Shown here: piece by piece, positions 51,534 to 60,811 of the stretch
Layout of the letters: each line of letters opens with the position of its first letter
Position numbering within the stretch: position 1 is the stretch's first letter
Source: Sandaracinus sp.
GTDB taxonomy: Bacteria; Myxococcota_A; Polyangia; Polyangiales; Houyiibacteriaceae
DNA: 64,000 bases
Assembly: GCA_020633125.1 (NCBI GenBank)
Contig: JACKEH010000006.1
Span: 1 to 64,000, forward strand
Direction: 5' to 3'
Notes under the pieces: generated by a model
What the model saw: only the letters and a program-made list of their open reading frames with translations
The model's database searches: none
What the model was told of the DNA's origin: nothing
Position numbers and translations under genes: made by a program

Positions 51534-52451
51534 ATGGAGCGCATCGTCGGCGTGGACGAAAACGGCCTAGGGCCTCGCTTGGGGCCTCTGGTGGCGACCG
51601 CCGCGACGATCGAGGTGGCGCGCTACGACGCCGAGAAGCTCCGTGAGGTCGGCGACACGTTGGGAATCGGCGACAGCAAGCGGCACTCGGCGTTCGGCAA
51701 GATGAAGCACGCCGAAGGGCTCGCGCTGGCGCTGGCCACGCCGAAGGGAGGCAAGCCGCCGACCGATGCCGATGACCTCCTGGCGGCGCTCTCGCTCGAC
51801 GGAATCCTCGCGCTCAGGTCGCCCTGTCCCGATCCGATCACGGCGCGACCGTGCTGGGAGACCCGCCTGCCTTTGCCGGCGTTCGGAGGCGACGTCGAGA
51901 CCGGCCGCGCGCTGCTCGCCGAGCTGAAGGGCGCCGGCGTGAAGCTGCGTCGAGTGCGGACGACCTTGGCGTGCGCCGGTGTGCTCAACGCATGGCTCGC
52001 GAGCGGTCGCACGAAGCTCACCCTCGACCTGCACCTCTTCGAGCGTCTCATCCTGGACGCGCGTGGTGCGACACGCGGACCGGTGCACGCGATCTGCGGC
52101 ATGGTCGGTGGCCTTCGCCGCTACGCGCCGCACCTCGGCGGGTTGGGTGCGGTGTCCATCGTCGAAGAAGTGAAGGGCGCCAGTCGCTACGAGGTGCCGA
52201 AGCTCGGTCGGGTCGACTTCGAGGTGAAGTCCGACGACCGCCACCTGCCGGTGGGGCTCGCCTCCATGGTCGGCAAATACGTCCGCGAGGTGGCGATGGC
52301 GCGGCTCGTCGGTTGGTACCGCGCGCAAGACGACTCGTTGCCGGCGGCCAGCGGCTACCACGACCCGGTCACGCGTTCGTTCGTGGAAGGCACGGCGGCG
52401 CTGCGGAAAAAGCTGCCGGTCGCTGACGCCTGCTTCGAGCGACGAGGCTGA
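51534..52451 (+). CDS. RNase HII-like protein (RNase H superfamily), divergent
   Basis: 305 residues. It opens with RIVGVDENGLGPRLGPLV, closely resembling the RNase HII signature GxDExGRGPxxGP, and has GDSKRHS near 48 like the DSKxLS motif. The body is longer than RNase HII (about 200 residues) because of insertions around 75-130, and arginine in GRG is leucine. A metal-dependent nuclease acting on RNA-DNA hybrids is possible; the further acidic ligands cannot be assigned securely. The ATG at 51534 directly opens the signature. Confidence 0.65.
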   Translation: MERIVGVDENGLGPRLGPLVATAATIEVARYDAEKLREVGDTLGIGDSKRHSAFGKMKHAEGLALALATPKGGKPPTDADDLLAALSLDGILALRSPCPDPITARPCWETRLPLPAFGGDVETGRALLAELKGAGVKLRRVRTTLACAGVLNAWLASGRTKLTLDLHLFERLILDARGATRGPVHAICGMVGGLRRYAPHLGGLGAVSIVEEVKGASRYEVPKLGRVDFEVKSDDRHLPVGLASMVGKYVREVAMARLVGWYRAQDDSLPAASGYHDPVTRSFVEGTAALRKKLPVADACFERRG

Positions 52452-52623
52452 CGCGTCGTCGCCAGAGAATGTGCCGACCTCGTCCGAGGCCCTGACCGCC
52501 TCGAATCGTGCCCCTACGCTGGAGACTCGTTGGTTCTTCGTTCGGCTGAGGCCAGGCACACCTCGGTCGAACGATCGCCGTGACCGCCTCCCGCGTGGGC
52601 GAGTCGCTGGGGAGGCGTGCGCC

Positions 52624-53271
52624 ATGATGACCGCCGGCATGGTCGCGTTCGGGCTCTTCTGGATCTCGATCGGGCTGTCGATCCTCTTCGTGGATCTCCG
52701 CGCGTGGCGGCGCGCCGGGCCGATGCAGGTGCGTCCGAAGGCCGTCGAGGCGCTTCACGACGGCGAGGAAGCGAAGCTGGTCGGCACGGTGCAGCTGCTC
52801 GAGGAGAGCGACGGAGGGGAGCCGCTGCGGGCGCCGGTGAGCGGACGTCTGTGCGCCGGTTTCGAGCTTCGTCTCGCGCGGCGTGGCTGGCTGCGGTGGT
52901 TGCCGCTCGCACGCACCCGCGAGGGGCGTGGCTTCTACCTCGACGACGGAACCGGCGCGGTGCTCGTGCCGTGGAACGAGGACGTTCGCATCGAGCTCTG
53001 CACCGCGGCGCGCAGCCACGAAGGCAAGCGCGGTCGCGTCCGTCGCGCGCTGCGTCCCCACGTCGCGCCGTTTCTCTCCAGCGGCGCGGTGCGTTGCGAC
53101 GAAGGTCTGTTGGTGCCTGGCGCGCGCGTCGCGGTGTATGGCCGCGTGCGTGAGCGCCCCGATCAGCGGCCGAGCCAGGACGGCAGCTACCGCGTGCGTC
53201 CCTACCGCTTCGTCTTGGAACCGAGTCGCGACGGCTTGCTGGTCAGCGACGACCGCGCCGTGCTCGGTTGA
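52624..53271 (+). CDS. Membrane-anchored GIDE-domain-like protein
   Basis: 215 residues. One N-terminal transmembrane helix (MVAFGLFWISIGLSILFV), then a beta-rich domain reminiscent of the GIDE module: KLVGTVQLLEE, LRAPVSGRLCAGFELRL, GFYLDDGTGAVLVPW and a closing VAVYGRVRERPDQ. In bacteria this module is of unknown function. GGGGAGG lies before the ATG at 52624. The stretch 53272-53429 after it shows no gene. Confidence 0.72.
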   Translation: MMTAGMVAFGLFWISIGLSILFVDLRAWRRAGPMQVRPKAVEALHDGEEAKLVGTVQLLEESDGGEPLRAPVSGRLCAGFELRLARRGWLRWLPLARTREGRGFYLDDGTGAVLVPWNEDVRIELCTAARSHEGKRGRVRRALRPHVAPFLSSGAVRCDEGLLVPGARVAVYGRVRERPDQRPSQDGSYRVRPYRFVLEPSRDGLLVSDDRAVLG

Positions 53272-53429
53272 GCTCAGAGCGCCGACCACTTGCACGGAGC
53301 GAATCCTCACGAGTGGTCGTGGCGCTCGGTGGTGGGAGGGGGCCCAATCCGGCTCTGCCCGTTGGGGGGGAGCGCGACGCTCCCTCGAGAAAAGAGAAGT
53401 GCATGAATCCGTGCAACGGATTCGTGCTC

Positions 53430-55013
53430 TCAGTCCTCGACGAGGTCCATCTTGATGCCGTTGGCGGTGAAGGCCTGCTTGAGCAGCGCCTTGTCGTTCG
53501 ACTTGATGTAGGCCTCTTCCGGCGCGACGCGGCCCGCCTTCACGTGCTCGAGAAGGTGGTCGTTCATCGTCTGCATGCCGAGACGACGACCGGTCTGCAT
53601 GACGCTCTTGAGCTGGAAGGTCTTGCCCTCGCGGATGAGGTTCGCGACGGCGGAGTTGGCGACCATGATCTCGTAGGCCGCCGCGCGACCGCCGCCCTTC
53701 TTCTTGCAGAGCACCTGCGCGACCACGCCGCGCAACGACTCCGAGAGCATCACGCGAATCTGCTCCTGCTGGTCCGGCGGGAACTGGTCGATGATGCGGT
53801 CGACGGTGCTGGGCGCGCTCGTCGTGTGAAGCGTGCCGAAGACCAAGTGGCCGGTCTCGGCGGTCTCGACCGCGATCGAGATCGTCTCGAGGTCACGCAT
53901 CTCACCGACGAGCACGATGTCGGGGTCCTCACGAAGCGCGGCGCGGAGCGCGCTCTTGAACGACTTCGTGTGCGTGCCGATCTCGCGCTGGTTCACGAGA
54001 CACTTCTTGTTCGGATGCACGAACTCGATCGGGTCTTCGATCGTGATGATGTGGTCTTCGCGGTTCTGGTTGATGTAGTCGATGAGCGTCGCGAGCGTGG
54101 TCGACTTGCCGGAGCCGGTCGGACCGGTGACGAGGACGAGGCCCTTCGAGAGCCAGCAGAGATCGAGCACCTTCTGCGGAAGCCCGATCTGCTCGACCGA
54201 GAGAATGTCGAAGGGGATCTGACGGAACACGCCGCCGATGCCGCGTCGGTCCATGAAGAGGTTGGCGCGAAACCGCGAGAGGCCTTCGATGGTGTGCGCG
54301 AAGTCGGTGTCGTTGACCTTGTCGAACTCCTCGCGGTTCTTCTCCGGCGTGACCTCCATGAAGATCGGGAAGAGGTCTTCGTGGGTCAGGACCTTGGCGC
54401 CTTCCTCGAGCATCTGCATCGAGCCGTCGACGCGCGCCATCGGCGCCACCTCCGAGCTCATGTGCAAGTCGGAGGCCTTCATCGCCTTCATGAGCCGCAG
54501 GTAGTAGTTGAGCCTCGGCTCGCCCGGCTCGAGCTGGATGGCCGGGCGCGGCTTGGTGCCGCCGCTCACCTGGGCCGGCGCGGCGGCGGGGGCTTGCGGA
54601 GCGGCGGGGCGGGCCGCGGGCACCGGAATGCCGCCCTGCGGCCCTTGCCCCCCCATGGGCGTGGTGTTGCCTTCGATCTCCGGAAGCGAGGCCGTCCCGG
54701 ACGCGGGCTCGGTCGAGGGGAGGATCGTGACCTTCCAGGAGGCGCCTGCGGAGGCTTCGAGCTTCACCAGCACTCGCATGCCCGCGGGAGAGTCGTGGAC
54801 GAACTGCGTGTTGCCCGCGAGGCGCAGCGCTTCGAGCGCACGAGGCGGCGCGGCTTCCTGCACGAGCTGGGCGATCTGCGCGTGCTCGATCGGCTTGTTG
54901 CTGAGTCGTTCGCCGGTCGGGAAGTGAAACTTCACCGCCTCTCCCGAGACGAGCTCGATGCCGGTGGCCCCGTGACGGACGAGGTGCTGCACGTAGAAGT
55001 CGATCCGCAACAT
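53430..55013 (-). CDS. pilT: PilT-type type IV pilus retraction ATPase with an extra N-terminal domain
   Basis: 527 residues against about 345-370 for PilT. From residue 166 it is canonical: NYYLRLMKAMKASDLHM, Walker A GPTGSGKST (about 298-306), Asp box IITIEDPIEFVH, Walker B DPDIVLVGEMRD, His box HLVFGTLHTTSA, and NLIREGK near the C-terminus. The first 100 residues (FYVQHLVRHGATGIELVSG...) read as a degenerate copy of the PilT N-terminal domain, followed by a Pro/Ala linker. It powers pilus retraction. The ATG at 55013 is eight bases after TAGCAT; the frame runs to 55466 without sense-like sequence. Confidence 0.93.
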   Translation of the reverse strand: MLRIDFYVQHLVRHGATGIELVSGEAVKFHFPTGERLSNKPIEHAQIAQLVQEAAPPRALEALRLAGNTQFVHDSPAGMRVLVKLEASAGASWKVTILPSTEPASGTASLPEIEGNTTPMGGQGPQGGIPVPAARPAAPQAPAAAPAQVSGGTKPRPAIQLEPGEPRLNYYLRLMKAMKASDLHMSSEVAPMARVDGSMQMLEEGAKVLTHEDLFPIFMEVTPEKNREEFDKVNDTDFAHTIEGLSRFRANLFMDRRGIGGVFRQIPFDILSVEQIGLPQKVLDLCWLSKGLVLVTGPTGSGKSTTLATLIDYINQNREDHIITIEDPIEFVHPNKKCLVNQREIGTHTKSFKSALRAALREDPDIVLVGEMRDLETISIAVETAETGHLVFGTLHTTSAPSTVDRIIDQFPPDQQEQIRVMLSESLRGVVAQVLCKKKGGGRAAAYEIMVANSAVANLIREGKTFQLKSVMQTGRRLGMQTMNDHLLEHVKAGRVAPEEAYIKSNDKALLKQAFTANGIKMDLVED

Positions 55014-55110
55014 CGCGCGCGATGCTACTCGACGTGTGCTCGCGGCGGAACGTTCGAGTGAGGGTGTCAGGCGTCCGCGGGGGTGGGTCGCGGAACCTGG
55101 GACCGCGGGA

Positions 55111-56496
55111 TCAGGGCTTCTCGCTCGGCTCGTTCGAGGTGGGCTCGGCGTCGAGGTCGTCGGCGGTGGGCTCGTCGGCGGGCTCGTCGGCGTCGGGGTC
55201 GTCGGCGTCGGGCTCGTCGGCGTCGGGCTCGCCGGCGTCGGGCTCGTCGGCGTCGGGCTCGTCGGCGCCGGGCTCGTCGGCGGTGTTGGGCTCGGGCACG
55301 GGCACGGGCACCGGCAGGGACTCGGGCAGGGGCACGGCGGCTGGCGCGGACTCGGGCAGGGGCAGGGCGGCTGGCTCGGACTCGGACTCCACGTCCAGCG
55401 GCCCCGTGGTCGCGAGCGCGGGCTCGCCGACGAAGAACCGGCTCGCGCGGTAGGCACGCACCCCACGCACGACGAAGATCTTCACCACCGCCGCCGCTGG
55501 CACCGCAAGCAAGATGCCGAGGAAGCCGAGCAGCTCGCCCGCGACCATCAGCGCGAAGAGCACCCACACCGCCGAGAGGCCGACCTTGTCGCCCACGACC
55601 TTCGGCGTGATGACGAAGCCCTCGAGCAGCTGAATGACGGCGTAGACGATCACCACCCCGCCGAGCTGCGAGAGGCCGTGGTAGTCGAACGCGCACATCG
55701 CGAGCGCGAGGCCGAGCGCCGTCGCGCCGCCGACGTAGGGGATGAAGCTCAACAAGCCGGCGACGATGCCGATCGGCACCGCGAGGCGAACGCCGACGAG
55801 CTTGTATCCGACGGCGTAGAGCACCGCGAGCGCGACCATCACGAGCACCTGCCCTCGGATGAATTGCGCGATGACCTCGTCGATCTCTCCGAAGAGGTCC
55901 ACGACCGCTTCGCGGTGGCGTGGAGGGATCTGCTCCCGAATCGCGGCCGTCATGCGGTCGAAGTCGTAGAGAAGGTAGAACGCGAAGACCGGCACGATGA
56001 GCAGGCCCGCGACGGCGGCCAGCGCGTTGGCGGTGCCGCCCACCACGCCACGCACCACGGCCGCCAAGGGGCCGACCGCTTCCCGCGCCACGCCTTCGGT
56101 CTCGGCCGAGAGCTGCTCGAACGCCTCGCTGAGCGAATGCGGCACCATGACGCCGTAGTCCTCGAGCACCGGCTCCCACGCCGCGAGCAAATCCCGCGAC
56201 TTGCCCGGAAGCTCTTTGAGCACGCCCGCCACGTCGCGAACGACGGTGGGAACGACGAGCAGGAGGAAGAGCCCGATCGCGCCGAGCACCATGACGAGCA
56301 GCACCACGATGCCCAGCGCGCGCGGCATCTTCAGCGCCTCGAGCCGGTCGACCAGCGGGTCGAGCATGTAGGCGATGAGGAACGCGAAGAAGATCGGCGC
56401 GAGCACGTTGCGCAGCGCGAAGACCAACGCGGTGAAACCGACGAGCGCGGCGGTGGCGACCACCCATCGCGGGAAGAGAGGCTGGCGCGCTTCCAT
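55111..56496 (-). CDS. AI-2E/PerM-family membrane transporter with acidic repeat tail
   Basis: 461 residues. Eight hydrophobic segments in the AI-2E/PerM pattern (PIFFAFLIAYMLDPLVDRLE, FIPYVGGATALGLALA, PKVVGDKVGLSAVWVLFALM) occupy residues 10-365. The last 90 residues are Pro/Glu then DEPDA-type repeats encoded by a 15-bp DNA repeat. Possibly exports a small molecule or ions; substrate unknown. The ATG at 56496 opens the first membrane segment. It lies 97 bases after pilT on the same strand, so the two could be co-transcribed. Confidence 0.87.
   Translation of the reverse strand: MEARQPLFPRWVVATAALVGFTALVFALRNVLAPIFFAFLIAYMLDPLVDRLEALKMPRALGIVVLLVMVLGAIGLFLLLVVPTVVRDVAGVLKELPGKSRDLLAAWEPVLEDYGVMVPHSLSEAFEQLSAETEGVAREAVGPLAAVVRGVVGGTANALAAVAGLLIVPVFAFYLLYDFDRMTAAIREQIPPRHREAVVDLFGEIDEVIAQFIRGQVLVMVALAVLYAVGYKLVGVRLAVPIGIVAGLLSFIPYVGGATALGLALAMCAFDYHGLSQLGGVVIVYAVIQLLEGFVITPKVVGDKVGLSAVWVLFALMVAGELLGFLGILLAVPAAAVVKIFVVRGVRAYRASRFFVGEPALATTGPLDVESESEPAALPLPESAPAAVPLPESLPVPVPVPEPNTADEPGADEPDADEPDAGEPDADEPDADDPDADEPADEPTADDLDAEPTSNEPSEKP
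55186..55275. repeat. Six 15-bp in-frame repeats encoding DEPDA units
   Basis: Unit GTCGGCGTCGGGCTC repeats without gaps at 55186, 55201, 55216, 55231, 55246 and 55261 with single-base variants, inside the C-terminus of the PerM-like gene. Related sequence extends to either side. Confidence 0.95.
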
Positions 56497-56638
56497 GGTC
56501 GGGATTGGTATCACGAGCCGAGGAGGCGCGACGTCCCGCGAAAGAGGGCGCGAAGCGTCGTCGTCATGCCCGCGCCCGTGCCCGCGCGTGCCCGTGATCC
56601 CTCCTCTCGCGCGGCCCATGGGCGCCGCGCGTCGCGAC

Positions 56639-57352
56639 TCAGCGCCGCGGCTTCACCCAACCCGCGCTCGCACGCGCTTCGACCGCGGCCACCGCGAGCT
56701 GATCCGCGCGCTCGTTCAACGGAATGCCGGCGTGCCCCTTCACGTAGTGGAGCGTCGTTTGTCCGTGCTTGGCGAGCGCGGCACGAATCGTCGCCACGAG
56801 CTCCACGTTCGCCTTGGCCTTCCAGCCCTTTTGCAACACGCCGATGCCGTAGCTGCTGTCGGTGTAGACCTGCAGCGGTACGCCGGGGGGCGACGCTTCG
56901 ACGACGCGATGAATCGCGGTGAGCTCCGCGATGTTGTTCGTGCCTTGGCCGAGGTACTCCGACAGCTCGCGCCGCTCGTCGCCATGCATCAACACCGCGC
57001 CGATGCCGCAGGGGCCCGGGTTGCCCTTGCAGGCGCCATCGCAATACGCGAGCGCTTCGCCTTCGGCGGGGGCGTTCGGTGCGGCGCCACCCTTGGCGCT
57101 CGCGCCGCCTTTGCCGCCTTTCGTGGCCCCTTTGGCGGCGGCCTTCGCGACCCGCTCGGCTTCGCCGCAGGTCTCGTCGGGCAAGATCGCGTCGTCGACG
57201 GGCTCGAGGTTTCGCGCCGCGGCCGCGTACGCACGCCCGTCGTTGGCCTTGTAGCGAATCTCGACTCGGCCGCCTTCCGCGACCAACTGACCGCTCGCGT
57301 CGCAACGCGCGAAGACCGTCCCGCCTCGAAGCTTCATCCGTCGCCAGGCCAT
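56639..57352 (-). CDS. rnhA: Ribonuclease HI with an additional N-terminal domain
   Basis: 237 residues against about 155 for E. coli RNase HI. Residues 98-237 are RNase H: AYCDGACKGNPGPCGIGAVL (D105), NNIAELTAIHRV (E143), VYTDSSYGIG (D165), VKGHAGIPLNERADQLA (H207, D217). All catalytic residues are present, so it should cut RNA in RNA-DNA hybrids. The 95-residue N-terminus has no match and contains a Lys/Gly/Ala-rich linker. The ATG at 57352 is favoured over 57337 because TACGTC precedes it by six bases. It diverges from the gene at 57439. Confidence 0.9.
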   Translation of the reverse strand: MAWRRMKLRGGTVFARCDASGQLVAEGGRVEIRYKANDGRAYAAAARNLEPVDDAILPDETCGEAERVAKAAAKGATKGGKGGASAKGGAAPNAPAEGEALAYCDGACKGNPGPCGIGAVLMHGDERRELSEYLGQGTNNIAELTAIHRVVEASPPGVPLQVYTDSSYGIGVLQKGWKAKANVELVATIRAALAKHGQTTLHYVKGHAGIPLNERADQLAVAAVEARASAGWVKPRR

Positions 57353-57438
57353 CGCGCGGACGTAGCACGAACCTCCGCGCGCGTGGCCTCGAAGTGCGGC
57401 CCTCGACGCGGCGCGGCGGCTCGCGCACCCTGCGCGCC

Positions 57439-58503
57439 ATGCGTGGGCGCCGGATCTTCCTCGTGCTCGTTCTGCTGGGCGGCGTCGCTGCGGCGGCGTT
57501 CTGGCTGCTCTCCGGTCCGCGTCTTCGCGAGCCGCTCGTCGAGAACGTCCCCGAAGAAGCCGCCGCCTACGCGCGTGTCGACGTGAAGGCATTGTTGCGT
57601 TCGTCGTGGTGGCGACGCTTCGTGACCGAGCGTGGAGGCGATCGAGGGCTGCAGCGCATGCGGGAGCAATGCGGCATCGAACCGAGCGACCAGCTCGCCG
57701 AGCTCGCGGCCTACGTCGGCGCCGAAGGGCAATCGCTCGACCACGTGACCTTCTTGGCGCGCGGGCCTTTCGACCACGACTCGCTCGGTGACTGCATGCG
57801 GCAGATCGTCGAACAAGACGGTGGTGGCCTTCGCCGGGTCGAGATCGACGGAGTTCCCGGCGTCGCGGGCGCGCGTGGAGATTCGCGCATCGCGTTCCTC
57901 GGGCGCGACGGAGCCGCCTTCGGCAACGAGCGGTCCGTGCGGCAGGTCATCGCGATCGCACGTGAAGAACGCCCGCACGTCGGCGGCACGCTTCGAGAGC
58001 TTCACGACGCGGTCTGGGCTGGCGAGACGCCGCCCGAGGTCGTCGCGGTCGCGGTCCTCCCGGAAGGATGGCGTCGCGCGATTCGCGAGCGCGTGCAGGC
58101 GCCCGGCGTGTTCGGGGAAGCCCTCGAGAAGCTTCGCGCCCTCGCCGCGTCGGCGCGGGTGAGCCGTGGGCTCGCGCTCTCGGTGCGGGTTCGCTTCGAA
58201 GACGCGTCGGTGGTCGAGCCGCTCGTCGAACAAGCTCGATTGCAGCGTGACGCGCTCCTCGACGACCCGCTGCTCGGGCTCACCGCGGCCGGGCCGGCGC
58301 TGCGACGCGTCGCGGTCGAAGGGCAGGGCAGCGAGGTCGTGCTCGCGGTCGACCTCGACGAGTCGTTGGCGGAGCGTCTGGTCGAGCTCGCGCAACGCAT
58401 GTTGCAGCGGCCCGAGCGGCGCCGGCGTCGCCCCCGGACCGAGAGCCCCGTGCTCGACGCGCCGAGCACCGAAGCGCCGAGCACCGAGGCTCCGGCGCCC
58501 TGA
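57439..58503 (+). CDS. Exported or membrane-anchored protein of unknown function
   Basis: 354 residues. A single N-terminal hydrophobic segment (RRIFLVLVLLGGVAAAAFWLL), then alternating strands and helices with VPEEAAAYARVDVKALLRSSW and repeated hydrophobic cores, and a Pro/Ser/Thr/Glu-rich tail with a repeated APSTE. No motif recognised. It resembles DUF3352-like exported proteins in length and layout. The ATG at 57439 begins the hydrophobic segment. Confidence 0.72.
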   Translation: MRGRRIFLVLVLLGGVAAAAFWLLSGPRLREPLVENVPEEAAAYARVDVKALLRSSWWRRFVTERGGDRGLQRMREQCGIEPSDQLAELAAYVGAEGQSLDHVTFLARGPFDHDSLGDCMRQIVEQDGGGLRRVEIDGVPGVAGARGDSRIAFLGRDGAAFGNERSVRQVIAIAREERPHVGGTLRELHDAVWAGETPPEVVAVAVLPEGWRRAIRERVQAPGVFGEALEKLRALAASARVSRGLALSVRVRFEDASVVEPLVEQARLQRDALLDDPLLGLTAAGPALRRVAVEGQGSEVVLAVDLDESLAERLVELAQRMLQRPERRRRRPRTESPVLDAPSTEAPSTEAPAP

Positions 58504-58614
58504 TCGGGATCGACGGCTTCGCCGGCGCGGCCATCGGAATCTCCGACGCCTCGTCGAGAAGGGCTTCGAGCTCCGGCCCGGAAGAGCGAACGCCGCGCCT
58601 GGGAGCCCGTCCGC

Positions 58615-59721
58615 TCAACGGCTCGGAAGCCGACGCTCGAGCTCGTCGACGAAACGTTCGATGTTCGACTCGTCGTCGCCCAGCAGGCCGAAGCGTCGCT
58701 TCGGCAGCACCGCGAGCTCGAGTGCGCGTCGCGTTCGGTGCGCGGGGAGCAAGACGGAGAGGCCGAGATCGAGCGCCGCTCCCGCCGCGATCAGGCCCGC
58801 GCCGAAGAGCAACAAGAAGGTCTCGCCGCTGCGCACGCCTTCGACGAAGAAGAGGCCGCCGGCGAGAATGCCGAGCGCGAAGGTGAGGGCGCCGACCAAG
58901 AGCCCGAGGGCAGGGCGCTTCGCGCAACGCGCCGCCGAAGCGACCGCCGCGAGGGTGAAGGACTCGTCGCGCTCGCGAACCACCCGACCGAGCAAGGTCA
59001 CGCGCTTGCGAAGCCGCAGCCCACCACCGTGAAACGACAAGACCGCGCGACGCCGCACGCCCAGCAAGAACGCGGCGCCGCGTCCGAGCCACTGCAGGAG
59101 CGCCAGGCCCGTCGCGAGCCGAAGCGCGCCCAAGAATCCGCCGCGCGGCGGATGGCGAAGATCGCCCTCGACCTGAAGCTCGGAGCTCGTCGCGACCGGC
59201 GCGGGCTTTCCGGTGCTCGCGAGCGTCGCTTCGTGGAGCGCACGATGCGCGCGATCCTTCGGCGAGTCGCCGAGCGCCGCCGTCGCCTTTCGCACCGCCT
59301 CCCAGACCGCGTCGGCGTCGTCGCCGAGCACGGGCGCCACGAAACCGTAGGGCGCGTAGGGCGTCGAGAGCTCGAGCCAATCCGCGTGGCGTACGAAACG
59401 CGCGAGGCGCGCCTCGTCGTCGAGGTGTGCCTTCAACCCTCGAACCGCGAGCGCGGCGAGGGTCGCGAAGCCGCGGGCATCCGACGGACCTTCGCGAAGC
59501 AACCCGAGCACGTCGACCGCACCGAGCTTCGCGGCGTCTTCGTTCACTCCGTGGTGCTTGGCGCGCGCGTCCACGAACTCGCGCCCCGCGAAGAGCACGC
59601 GTCCTTCGCCTTGGCGGGACAGGACGTCGAGCGCCAACGCCGCCAGCGCGGGCGACGCCTCGGCCACGGCGGTAGCAGCCTGCTTCACGTCCTTGGGATG
59701 AAGGGTCACGTCCTGAGCCAC
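58615..59721 (-). CDS. Uncharacterised protein with C-terminal membrane segments
   Basis: 368 residues. The first 160 residues are Ala/Leu-rich helices (LAALALDVLSRQGEGRVLF), a middle region has VEGDLRHPPRGGF, and two hydrophobic spans follow near 265-285 and 295-320 (LLVGALTFALGILAGGLFFV and a second). Ends with a charged helix. Not recognised. The GTG at 59721 is chosen because GGAG lies seven bases upstream; the longer open frame to 59886 has noncoding-like sequence. Confidence 0.7.
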   Translation of the reverse strand: MAQDVTLHPKDVKQAATAVAEASPALAALALDVLSRQGEGRVLFAGREFVDARAKHHGVNEDAAKLGAVDVLGLLREGPSDARGFATLAALAVRGLKAHLDDEARLARFVRHADWLELSTPYAPYGFVAPVLGDDADAVWEAVRKATAALGDSPKDRAHRALHEATLASTGKPAPVATSSELQVEGDLRHPPRGGFLGALRLATGLALLQWLGRGAAFLLGVRRRAVLSFHGGGLRLRKRVTLLGRVVRERDESFTLAAVASAARCAKRPALGLLVGALTFALGILAGGLFFVEGVRSGETFLLLFGAGLIAAGAALDLGLSVLLPAHRTRRALELAVLPKRRFGLLGDDESNIERFVDELERRLPSR

Positions 59722-59878
59722 GGGGGTCTCCTGCGGCTCGCGTCCCGTGTGGGAGCGGAGCCGTCGCCGGCCGGAGCTATAGCAGGCCGCGAGCAATCGT
59801 CGCGTGCCTGTCTCGGGACACGAAGTCGCGCGCCCCGAGGCGACCCGCAGAACCGACGCGAGGCCGCCGCTTGTTCCC

Positions 59879-60811
59879 TCAGCCAAACGCTTGGGCGGCC
59901 TCGGCCAGCGTCACGAAGCGGTAGCCCGCCCGCGCCAGCCGGGACACCGCCGCTCGAAGCGCCGCTTCTTTCTCCGCAGCCGTCTTTCGAAGGTCGGGCT
60001 GATGCGCGCGCAGCGCCTGCAGGCCGTCCTCGTCGGCGTCCGAGAGGTCGATGCCGTGAAGCTCCAGGCTCACGAGCGGGCGCCCGAGCATCTGCCGCGT
60101 CAGCAGGTCCGCGCCCGTCGGACCGGAGAGCGCGACGCTCGTGCCGATGTACGGAAGGCGTGCACCGCGCGTGACGCCGATCGGCAGCTCGAGCAGGCCG
60201 CTTCCGCGCTTCCAATACGGTCGCCCCACGCGGTAGGGGTCCGCGGGCGCCGAGAGCACCCGCGCGTCGTCCACGACGCTGCGGCTCGCGCGTCCGCGTC
60301 CCAGACGCGCCCGCAGCGCGTAGGCGCCGATCGCCGCCGTCTTCGCGCCGTAATACGCGGGGCAGGGGAAGACGCTCGAGTCGTAGCGGTAGCCCGCGCC
60401 CTCGATCACCTCGAAGAGCGAATCGGTGATCGTGTAGCCGGGCGCGCGAAAGCCGACGACCTTCGCCCCGGTGGCTTCTTCGATGCGCCGTCCGCCTTCG
60501 CGCACCTCGTGATCCTGCGTCGCGCGGTCACGGCGCGTCAGGTCGTAGAAATGCGAGAGCGAGTGGTTCGCGAGCTCGTGTCCTGCGGCGTGAAGCCGGC
60601 GCAGCGCGTGGGCGTTCTCGTCGTCGACGTCGGTGCCGATCACGAAGAAGGTCGCGGGCACGCCGAGCGCGTCGAAGAGCCGCTCGAAACGCGGGACGGC
60701 GCGGCGATAGATCGCACGCGCCGCGTCGCCGCTCGGAGGCGGCAGGCCGTGAATCGCCGCGTAGCAACCGATCTCGTCGAGATCGACGCTCAGCGCCGCG
60801 AGCCGCTCCAT
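59879..60811 (-). CDS. Polysaccharide deacetylase (NodB-like)
   Basis: 310 residues. SVDLDEIGCY supplies the catalytic aspartates, HELANHSLSHFYDLT the zinc-binding His pair, GFRAPGYT the RxPxG motif; LVSLELHGID is near the end. It should deacetylate a cell-surface or peptidoglycan-related glycan. The ATG at 60811 overlaps the stop of the glycosyltransferase gene (TGATG), so the two enzymes are co-translated and may act on the same glycan. Confidence 0.88.
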   Translation of the reverse strand: MERLAALSVDLDEIGCYAAIHGLPPPSGDAARAIYRRAVPRFERLFDALGVPATFFVIGTDVDDENAHALRRLHAAGHELANHSLSHFYDLTRRDRATQDHEVREGGRRIEEATGAKVVGFRAPGYTITDSLFEVIEGAGYRYDSSVFPCPAYYGAKTAAIGAYALRARLGRGRASRSVVDDARVLSAPADPYRVGRPYWKRGSGLLELPIGVTRGARLPYIGTSVALSGPTGADLLTRQMLGRPLVSLELHGIDLSDADEDGLQALRAHQPDLRKTAAEKEAALRAAVSRLARAGYRFVTLAEAAQAFG

